Source of the DNA: an uncultured Pseudomonadota bacterium
GTDB lineage: Bacteria; SAR324; NAC60-12
Length of the DNA: 7,544 nucleotides
Assembly (NCBI GenBank): GCA_913052275.1
Contig: CAJXDX010000083.1
Span: forward strand, 1 to 7,544
Reading direction: 5' to 3'
Within the stretch, counting starts at the first letter, position 1, and every line of letters begins with the position of its first letter. Under the pieces are notes generated by a model. It had not been told where the DNA came from. It was given only the letters and a program-made list of their open reading frames with translations, and ran no database searches. Positions 1-4,827 of this stretch are shown in pieces. A program made the position numbers and the translations under genes.

Positions 1-794
1 GAAATGATTATGATGGAACCGTCAAGGCAATTTCCGGAATAGTAGAGGAGCTTGAATCCGAGACAAATCAAAAGGGTACAGTCGGAATAGGAATTCCCGG
101 AGCAATCTCACCTCAAACCAGACTGGTAAAAAATGCAAATTCAACCTGGATCATCGGCAGGGATTTTGAGCATGACCTGGCGACGGCACTTGGTAGAGAA
201 GTAAGACTGGCAAATGACGCAAACTGCCTTGCTGTATCAGAATCAGTTGACGGAGCCGGCGCCGGGGCAAAGGTAGTATTCGCCATCATTCTCGGAACAG
301 GATGCGGAGGGGGAATCGCAATAGACCAGAAGATTCATGCAGGACCGCATTCCATTGCTGGAGAGTGGGGGCATATAACTCTGGGCTGGATGAGCGCGGA
401 AGAGTATCCGGGGGAAGATTGTTTTTGCGGAAAGAGGGGCTGCCTTGAAACATTCGTTTCCGGAACAGGATTTGAAAATGAGTATGAGCGTCAAACCGGA
501 ACTAGAATCAGTGGAAGTGAAATTATTAAGCTGCTTGAACAGGGTGATGATACTGCGGAGAAAGTTATGCGGACTTACGAAAATCGCCTTGCCCGCGCTA
601 TCGCAACAGTAGTTAATTTTTTAGACCCGGATGTTCTGGTTCTAGGTGGCGGTATGTCAAATATATCCAGGATTTATCAGAATCTTCCGGTTCTGATTGT
701 TGACTGGGTATTTGGAAATGAGTTCACTACACCAATCCGGCCTGCAAAACACGGAGATTCCAGCGGTGTCCGTGGTGCAGCCTGGCTTTGGTAA
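1..794 (+). CDS. mak: Fructokinase Mak, ROK family (5' truncated)
   Basis: This is the 3' part of a cytoplasmic ROK-family sugar kinase that phosphorylates D-fructose (and, in the E. coli enzyme, mannose weakly) with ATP to the 6-phosphate. The frame is open from base 3 and gives 263 visible residues. E. coli Mak is about 302 residues, so roughly 38, including the N-terminal ATP-binding DxGGT loop, lie before the window. Visible in order are the GIPG segment, VKNANSTW, the catalytic-Asp motif LANDAN (Asp codon 216-218), the glycine-rich GTGCGGG loop, and the ROK zinc site: GEWGH (His codon 372-374) followed by CFCGKRGC (three Cys codons, 420-443). The tail LGGGMSN and HGDSSGVRGAAWLW matches Mak closely as I remember it. 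An ATG at 390 is only an internal Met. The stop directly abuts the stop of the opposing gene. Family assignment is secure; the fructose preference is inferred from similarity to Mak. Confidence 0.92.
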   Translation, partial: NDYDGTVKAISGIVEELESETNQKGTVGIGIPGAISPQTRLVKNANSTWIIGRDFEHDLATALGREVRLANDANCLAVSESVDGAGAGAKVVFAIILGTGCGGGIAIDQKIHAGPHSIAGEWGHITLGWMSAEEYPGEDCFCGKRGCLETFVSGTGFENEYERQTGTRISGSEIIKLLEQGDDTAEKVMRTYENRLARAIATVVNFLDPDVLVLGGGMSNISRIYQNLPVLIVDWVFGNEFTTPIRPAKHGDSSGVRGAAWLW

Positions 795-1556
795 TCAGTT
801 ATTTCTGGACTGTTCAGCTAAATAAGCGAAACCGACTACCTCGTAAGTAAGAAACAATGGCAGAAACAGCCAGCCTATAAAAGGTATAAAGGTAAGAATT
901 GCAGGCAGCCATCCTATGCGCACCGGCAGCCAGCGCCATTTCCTGCGAAGCTCCCTTGCCTCCTCAACATCTTTTAAGGAGTCAGAATAGGCAATTATGC
1001 TTTCCCTTCCAAGCAGATGAGATTCAAGTATGAAAACAAGCAATAGTCCTATAACAGGAATCAAACCTATAAAAAGAAGAAGTACAGGGAAAATACAAGC
1101 CTTCAATGCTTCACTAAATATATATTTAATCTCAGCCAACCAGATTTTAAGTGAAAAAATACGCTCTTCAATTTCCCTGAAATGATGAATTACCCTCTCA
1201 ACCAGACTCTGATGCCAGAGGCTGACCAGTGACACGGAAAAACGTAAAGCTGTAACAGCAAATGCTGCCGCCACAGTCAACTGAATGCTCCACAAGATCA
1301 CTGTGCCAAGAGAAGCCCAGAAACCTTCTCCTCCTCCAAAAAGCCACTTTATAATCGGATTGAGCAACAGGTAATAAAACAATCCGTTCAAAAGTATTGT
1401 TGCGCCTGAAAATATCAGATAATTTAACAACAATGCCCTGAATACCAGTCCCCGCAAACCTTTAATTTCAGACATAGCCTTGTGTCCGGCTTGGAAGACT
1501 TTTATGGCACCGGTGCCGGAAAGTGTTACTTCGCTTTGTACTTTGGATTTGTCCAA
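795..1556 (-). CDS. EI24/CysZ-like inner-membrane protein
   Basis: This is a 253-residue polytopic membrane protein resembling the EI24 (PF07264-type) family, which includes the sulfate permease CysZ of E. coli. The N-terminal pattern around residues 14-50 (GAIKVFQAGHKAM, then a basic segment and a first membrane helix) parallels the CysZ opening. The C-terminal part has the family's charged ARELRRKW stretch followed by a Pro-rich hydrophobic segment (LPAILTFIPFIGWLFLP, about 217-233). Four hydrophobic regions are visible: about 38-66, 79-110, 151-180 and 210-240. I chose the TTG start at 1554-1556 because AAAGGA lies 8 bases upstream and because the family-like FxxG segment lies before the first ATG (codon 28, 1473-1475). 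There is no neighbouring cys gene, so a role in sulfate uptake is not supported; the substrate is unknown. It is convergent with mak and divergent from the gene at 1736. Confidence 0.65.
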   Translation of the reverse strand: MDKSKVQSEVTLSGTGAIKVFQAGHKAMSEIKGLRGLVFRALLLNYLIFSGATILLNGLFYYLLLNPIIKWLFGGGEGFWASLGTVILWSIQLTVAAAFAVTALRFSVSLVSLWHQSLVERVIHHFREIEERIFSLKIWLAEIKYIFSEALKACIFPVLLLFIGLIPVIGLLLVFILESHLLGRESIIAYSDSLKDVEEARELRRKWRWLPVRIGWLPAILTFIPFIGWLFLPLFLTYEVVGFAYLAEQSRNN

Positions 1557-1564
1557 TTTAACTT

Positions 1565-1570
1565 TCCTTT
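1565..1570 (-). promoter_or_regulatory. Ribosome binding site supporting a TTG start
   Basis: On the minus strand this reads AAAGGA and sits 8 bases before the TTG at 1554-1556. It is one of the clearer Shine-Dalgarno sequences in the window. It decides the start of the EI24/CysZ-like gene in favour of TTG over the internal ATG at 1473-1475. Confidence 0.6.
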
Positions 1571-1640
1571 ACGATTATGCATTACATCCAGTTTAAACTA
1601 AGTGAGGATTTTCTTCCACAATCAGTAAATGCTCAAAAAC

Positions 1641-1678
1641 TGCTTTTTTTGCATTAATTACTTTGCGCACAAAAAGCA
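1641..1678. repeat. Imperfect inverted repeat in divergent intergenic region
   Basis: TGCTTTTTTTGC (1641-1652) is an inverted copy of GCACAAAAAGCA (1667-1678), with 11 of 12 positions pairing and a 14-base spacer. It lies between two divergently transcribed genes, 58 bases before the start at 1736 and 85 bases beyond the start at 1556. No T-run follows it on either strand, so it does not look like a terminator. It could be an operator, but AT-rich DNA produces such repeats by chance. Confidence 0.35.
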
Positions 1679-1735
1679 CTTAACTTGCATGAATTTAGTA
1701 AATAATTTTCAAAAAATTCAATAATCAAATTTGTC

Positions 1736-2311
1736 ATGCACTCATTTAGGATAATCATCTTAACCGTGTTGATTCTGCTGACAGGTTTTTATGCTGCTGC
1801 TGATGAAGTTTGGCGCCTGCGTTACTCAGCGCTGATTTCTGCAGAAAATGAAATCACTCGAAGCTCCAGCAGTGCTTCCGCCGAACTGAGCACATCTGGA
1901 CACAGCGGAAGCTTTGTATTCGCAAATGGAATCGGCCTGGGATACTCAGCTGCTAGGGCAAATGGAAATCTTGAGGATATTTCATATAAATTCAAAAACA
2001 ACAGTCTGGATTTATCTTATACAACAGGCAGCAGCTTCAGTTTTACTCTGGGTGCAGGAAGAATGATAAACGGTCGCGGGGAAATTATCCTCAATGGTGT
2101 AGATTATGTAACTGAAAGTGTTTCCGGGGAATCAATTTTCTTAAACTTAGGTATCCCTTTTTTCGGCGGGGAGTTTTTGCTGGGATACCGGCAGGATAAC
2201 AGTGAATTCAAGAATTATCAGTGTCAGATGTCCGGAAAGTCGGTTATCCTTGCTGAACCGGTAAAATTAATTTCCGGACAGATCAATGCTGGAATCGGAT
2301 TTCTTTTTTGA
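1736..2311 (+). CDS. Small secreted protein, probable outer-membrane beta-barrel, unknown
   Basis: I do not recognise this 191-residue protein. It begins with a clear Sec signal peptide: Arg at position 5, a hydrophobic core from about 6 to 18, and small residues YAAA before DE, which puts signal peptidase I cleavage near residue 22. The mature part is rich in Ser, Gly and alternating polar/hydrophobic stretches typical of antiparallel membrane strands (for example SLDLSYTTG, SFSFTLGAG, SIFLNLGIP, GEFLLGYRQ). It ends in GIGFLF with a C-terminal Phe, as BAM-assembled barrels often do. About 170 mature residues would suit an eight-stranded barrel. There is a single Cys (in YQCQ) and no lipobox. 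The ATG start has no evident Shine-Dalgarno sequence. It appears monocistronic. Localisation is inference from sequence pattern; function is unknown, and a periplasmic beta-rich protein is an alternative. Confidence 0.7.
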   Translation: MHSFRIIILTVLILLTGFYAAADEVWRLRYSALISAENEITRSSSSASAELSTSGHSGSFVFANGIGLGYSAARANGNLEDISYKFKNNSLDLSYTTGSSFSFTLGAGRMINGRGEIILNGVDYVTESVSGESIFLNLGIPFFGGEFLLGYRQDNSEFKNYQCQMSGKSVILAEPVKLISGQINAGIGFLF

Positions 2312-2437
2312 ATAGCTTGATTGAGGATAGCTTTCTTCTATTCTGGAAGAGGTGTATATTTAGAAAAGCTGTTTACTTTCTCGATGTAAAATATCTCACC
2401 TAAAGCAAGCAGGCTTCTTCTTCCATTAGGAGAGGGT

Positions 2438-2465
2438 TTGAGCGGGGGAAATACTTAAGAAAAAT
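2438..2465 (+). promoter_or_regulatory. Possible sigma-70-type promoter for the deaminase/NUDIX pair
   Basis: TTGAGC (2438-2443, four of six matches to the -35 consensus) and AAAAAT (2460-2465, four of six matches to the -10 consensus) are separated by 16 bases. This would give a leader of about 65 bases before the ATG at 2539. The match is weak. The rest of the 2312-2538 gap shows no RNA gene, no clear terminator and no FMN riboswitch. Confidence 0.25.
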
Positions 2466-2538
2466 AAACAATCAAACGCAGAACAGTTACCCGCAGCTTA
2501 ATGCATTTAACAGGAAAACCTCAGCATTTCAGATCAGC

Positions 2539-2985
2539 ATGCCTGAAATCAATCCTTACTTCATGACTAGAGCTCTTGAGTTGGGAAAAAGTGCCTTTAA
2601 AAAAACAGGCGATAATCCCTGGGTTGGATGCGTGATTGTGAAGGATGACAAAATCCTGGGAGAAGGACATACACAGCCTGGTGGAATCCCGCATGCTGAA
2701 GCTGAAGCAATCCGCATTGCCGAGTCAAAGGGACATACACTCAGCGGATCAACACTTTATTGTACAGTCGAACCCTGTTCTTTCCACGGCAGAAGCCCTT
2801 CCTGTGCGAACACAATTATTGAAAAGAAAATCTCGCATGTTGTGACTGCAATCAGGGATCCTCATCCAAAAGTAAACGGTGAGGGTATAAGGATTCTCAA
2901 AGAAGCAGGAATTACTGTTACCGAAGGAATTGAGGCAGATGCTGCTCGTCTTTCATTAGCGGATTGGCTGAAAGGTTTCGAATGA
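2539..2985 (+). CDS. Stand-alone RibD-type zinc deaminase
   Basis: This is a 148-residue member of the CDA-fold deaminases, closest in pattern to the N-terminal deaminase domain of RibD. RibD deaminates 2,5-diamino-6-ribosylamino-4(3H)-pyrimidinone 5'-phosphate in riboflavin synthesis. The zinc/catalytic signature is complete: HAE at residues 52-54 (His52 ligand, Glu54 proton shuttle), and PCSFHGRSPSC at 79-89 (Cys80 and Cys89 ligands). The NPxVG motif is at 26-30, and a RibD-like DPHPKVNGEGIRILKEAGI lies at 107-125. It lacks the roughly 200-residue C-terminal reductase (RibD_C) domain; the frame ends at a stop overlapping the next gene. No FMN riboswitch precedes it and no other rib gene is visible. 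ATG 2539 is the first start in a frame open from 2404, without a good Shine-Dalgarno. It may act in riboflavin synthesis with a separate reductase, or deaminate another pyrimidine. I therefore leave the symbol empty. Confidence 0.85.
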   Translation: MPEINPYFMTRALELGKSAFKKTGDNPWVGCVIVKDDKILGEGHTQPGGIPHAEAEAIRIAESKGHTLSGSTLYCTVEPCSFHGRSPSCANTIIEKKISHVVTAIRDPHPKVNGEGIRILKEAGITVTEGIEADAARLSLADWLKGFE

Positions 2986-3419
2986 GCCGGGAAAAACGGG
3001 AATATCCTGATCGTCCTTATGTGGGAGTAGGAGTGATTGTTTTCCGTGACCATGAAGTGCTGCTGATACAGAGAAACAAAGAACCCAATAAAGGTCAATG
3101 GAGTATCCCTGGTGGCAGACAGATGCTTGGTGAAACTGCAGCAGAAGCTGCACGGAGGGAACTGCTTGAAGAGACCGGAGTAAAAGTTGACCGGCTTTTA
3201 CTGGTTGATGTAGTGGACGCAATTATCCCTGACGTTGAGGGAAAAATAAAATACCATTACACACTGGTGGATTACATGGGACAATGGCAGTCAGGGGAGT
3301 CCCGTCCCGGCGATGATGCTAAAGAGGTAAGGTGGGTTCGCCTGAACCAACTAAGTTCATATTCACTTCTGGAGAAAACCATGAATATTATCCAGAAGGC
3401 TGCCGCCATGAATACTTAA
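2982..3419 (+). CDS. NUDIX hydrolase
   Basis: This 145-residue cytoplasmic NUDIX protein is of the kind that hydrolyses nucleoside-diphosphate-X compounds using divalent metal. The Nudix box is perfect: G45-x5-E51-x7-REL-x-EE-x-G-V ending at residue 67, with metal-binding glutamates E60, E63 and E64 in RELLEETGV. The preceding beta strand and WSIPGG (40-45) are typical of ADP-ribose/NADH/MutT-like subfamilies, but the substrate cannot be read from the sequence. I chose ATG 2982 because it overlaps the deaminase stop (ATGA) and has AAAGG six bases upstream; an in-frame TTG at 2964 would add six residues and is less likely. The overlap implies translational coupling to the deaminase and suggests action on a related nucleotide or pyrimidine metabolite. 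It is followed by a convergent gene. Confidence 0.9.
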   Translation: MSREKREYPDRPYVGVGVIVFRDHEVLLIQRNKEPNKGQWSIPGGRQMLGETAAEAARRELLEETGVKVDRLLLVDVVDAIIPDVEGKIKYHYTLVDYMGQWQSGESRPGDDAKEVRWVRLNQLSSYSLLEKTMNIIQKAAAMNT

Positions 3420-3420
3420 A

Positions 3421-3433
3421 TGGTAAATTACCA
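3421..3433. repeat. Short perfect palindrome after the NUDIX gene
   Basis: TGGTAAATTACCA is a perfect inverted repeat (6+1+6), beginning two bases after the NUDIX stop codon, in the 56-base gap between convergent genes. The spacer is too short and no T-run follows, so it is not a convincing terminator. It may be fortuitous. Confidence 0.3.
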
Positions 3434-3475
3434 GGGTCTCAACCTTATCCCAAATTAAATCAAACCCCCTGAAAA

Positions 3476-4411
3476 TCAACTCTGAACTTCTGTGTCCTTC
3501 TTTTTTCGTGCTCTGTATCCTTCTTCCTCCCAGGTCAGGAATCGGCTCCCAATCACATCTCCTGTATCCTGAACTGCAATAAACGCGTCCGGATCTGTTT
3601 CAAACAGATATTCTTTCAGCCGTCCCAGTTCCAGCAGATTAATTACAGTATAAATTACTCGTTTTTCCCCACCGGCATAACCTCCTGATGCATGAAAATA
3701 GGTAAAACCCCGGTCCAGTTTCTGCAAAATTTTCTCCGCTACTGCTTCCGGCCTGGATGAAATGATAAACACAGATTTGCGCTGCGAAAATCCAATAAGC
3801 CCCTTCTGCATGCACCAGGAGAAAACATACATAAAGATCCCAGTGAAAAGTGCTGACTCCAGGTCATAAAGTATAGCGTTGCCTGTGATAATTATAAAAT
3901 TTATCGCATTAAACAGATAACCAATTGGAATTTCCAAACGTTTTTTCAGTACAGTACCCAATATATCTAACCCTCCGACAGACCCTCCAAGCCTAAGATA
4001 AAATCCGGTAGTAAATCCCGCCAGTACACCGCCAAAAATAGCCGAAATCATCGGATCTTCCAGGGGAATATAGGCCCCCTCAGTAAGCTTCAGACTTACG
4101 GAATAAATACTCATGCCGATTATAGAAGTAAGCATATATTTGACAGAAAACTCACGATACCCCACAAATAATATTGGAATGTTCAGCAATACAATCAGAA
4201 CGCTCAGGGAGACATAATCACTGATGCTGTCGTAGAAGAATAAAGTCAGCCCTGTAAGTCCGCCGGCAAAAAAATGCTGAGGGATCAAAATACCATGCAC
4301 AACCAAACTGAAGGAAAAACAGCCAACAGCCAGCATAAAAAGCATATACCAGTATTTCCAGGTACGCAGTGCAACAAAAAATTCTTGTAATTCTTCCTGT
4401 ATTTGGTTCAT
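3476..4411 (-). CDS. YitT family membrane protein (DUF161 + DUF2179)
   Basis: This 311-residue inner-membrane protein has the architecture of the YitT family. A hydrophobic N-terminal half carries about six membrane segments (roughly 20-41, 46-60, 69-85, 92-108, 121-140, 164-182 and 186-204, not all necessarily spanning). A soluble C-terminal DUF2179 domain follows at about 212-286. Family hallmarks are visible: FFAGGLTGL near 47-55, LGGSVGGLDIL at 141-151 (the GxSxGGxDI motif), and in DUF2179 the DRGFTYFHASGGYAGGEKR region with QDTGDVIG. The biochemical function of the family is not established; DUF2179 is thought to be a ligand-sensing or ferredoxin-like domain. The Lys/Arg-rich end (ARKKKD) is probably cytoplasmic. 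The ATG at 4409-4411 has no clear Shine-Dalgarno or promoter. The upstream cold-shock gene ends in a strong terminator, so expression may depend on read-through or on a promoter I cannot recognise. Confidence 0.9.
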   Translation of the reverse strand: MNQIQEELQEFFVALRTWKYWYMLFMLAVGCFSFSLVVHGILIPQHFFAGGLTGLTLFFYDSISDYVSLSVLIVLLNIPILFVGYREFSVKYMLTSIIGMSIYSVSLKLTEGAYIPLEDPMISAIFGGVLAGFTTGFYLRLGGSVGGLDILGTVLKKRLEIPIGYLFNAINFIIITGNAILYDLESALFTGIFMYVFSWCMQKGLIGFSQRKSVFIISSRPEAVAEKILQKLDRGFTYFHASGGYAGGEKRVIYTVINLLELGRLKEYLFETDPDAFIAVQDTGDVIGSRFLTWEEEGYRARKKKDTEVQS

Positions 4412-4444
4412 TGAAATGCCGGCTTAATGTTGAAAAAAAAGCGC

Positions 4445-4485
4445 AAAAAAAAACGGGATGCCCGCATCTGCAGTCATCCCGTTTT
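4445..4485 (-). terminator. Rho-independent terminator of the cold-shock gene
   Basis: An 11-bp perfect stem pairs 4450-4460 (AAAACGGGATG on the plus strand) with 4475-4485 (CATCCCGTTTT), with a 14-base loop. On the minus strand the stem is followed by a run of nine T (complement of the A-run 4445-4453), overlapping the foot of the stem. It starts 22 bases after the cold-shock stop codon, an ideal position. On the plus strand only a short T-run follows the stem, so it mainly stops minus-strand transcripts. A second A-run (4433-4440) adds another T-tract. Confidence 0.9.
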
Positions 4486-4507
4486 AAAAGTTTTATTCTA
4501 AACTGAA

Positions 4508-4702
4508 TTATGAAGCAGTTTGAACACTAACCGCGCAAGGGCCTTTTTGCCCCTCTCCAACTTCGAATTCCACTGTTTCTCCTTCTCTGAGGTATCCACC
4601 ACGGACCTCAGAATGGTGAACAAACAGGTCTTTTCCGGACTCCTGTTCGATGAATCCGTAACCCTTGCGTTCGTTAAACCATTTTACTTTACCTGTAGGC
4701 AT
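4508..4702 (-). CDS. CspA-family cold-shock protein
   Basis: This 64-residue single cold-shock domain is a cytoplasmic five-stranded OB-fold protein that binds single-stranded RNA and DNA and melts RNA secondary structure. The opening GKVKWFN (4-10) is followed by RNP1 KGYGFIEQ (13-20) and RNP2 LFVHH (26-30), then the typical GETVEFEVGEGQKGPCAVSV end. Length is normal to slightly short for the family (65-70). His30 replaces the aromatic residue usually found at the last position of RNP2. Start ATG at 4700-4702 has AAGG (4708-4711) five bases upstream. Its own promoter, a leader hairpin and a strong terminator flank it, so it looks monocistronic. I cannot say which paralogue it is or whether it is truly cold-induced. 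Confidence 0.95.
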   Translation of the reverse strand: MPTGKVKWFNERKGYGFIEQESGKDLFVHHSEVRGGYLREGETVEFEVGEGQKGPCAVSVQTAS

Positions 4703-4729
4703 ATTGACCTTATATTGAAAATTAACAAA

Positions 4730-4759
4730 CCTCTTCTCTTAATCTTATTATTGAAGAGG
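4730..4759 (-). promoter_or_regulatory. Leader hairpin upstream of the cold-shock gene
   Basis: On the minus strand CCTCTTC (complement of 4753-4759) pairs perfectly with GAAGAGG (complement of 4730-4736) over a 16-base AT-rich loop. Given the promoter at 4770-4797, the transcript would begin about three to four bases before this stem, placing it at the extreme 5' end of the mRNA leader. It could stabilise the message or respond to temperature. It could alternatively be a weak terminator for the upstream exporter, but only a poor T-rich stretch follows. Confidence 0.45.
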
Positions 4760-4769
4760 GGAAAGCGCC

Positions 4770-4797
4770 ATTATGACATGAAAAATTGCAAATGCAA
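4770..4797 (-). promoter_or_regulatory. Promoter of the cold-shock gene (extended -10)
   Basis: On the minus strand CATAAT (4770-4775) is a five-of-six match to the -10 hexamer and is preceded by TGT, an extended -10 element. TTGCAT (4792-4797) lies 16 bases upstream as a weak -35. The predicted start is near 4763, giving a leader of about 60 bases before ATG 4702. The extended -10 would compensate for the poor -35. Confidence 0.55.
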
Positions 4798-4827
4798 GTA
4801 AAATTAAACATAAAACACATTTATCGT

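Noticed and set aside
243..494. Minus-strand reading frame inside mak
   Set aside because: It is antisense to conserved kinase motifs and encodes nothing protein-like; a shadow frame.
390..794. A separate small gene starting at ATG 390
   Set aside because: The same frame is open to the window start and encodes the upstream ROK motifs, so 390 is an internal methionine of mak.
795..1556. Dedicated CysZ sulfate permease
   Set aside because: The EI24 family resemblance is reasonable, but there is no cysteine-biosynthesis neighbour and identity to CysZ cannot be measured here, so only the family-level name is kept.
2312..2538. FMN (RFN) riboswitch or small RNA gene upstream of the RibD-type deaminase
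   Set aside because: None of the conserved RFN helices or its characteristic junction sequences are visible, and the few short inverted repeats here (for example 5-7 bp with G-U pairs near 2330-2350) are too weak to call.
2964..2981. Earlier TTG start for the NUDIX protein
   Set aside because: ATG 2982 has the ATGA overlap and an AAAGG six bases before it; the six extra residues are not part of the fold.
3421..3433. Terminator for the deaminase/NUDIX transcript
   Set aside because: The palindrome would leave a one- to three-base loop and is followed by no T-run.
4520..4801. Plus-strand reading frame across the cold-shock gene
   Set aside because: It overlaps the cold-shock coding region, its leader and promoter on the opposite strand; no ribosome binding site and no recognisable domain.
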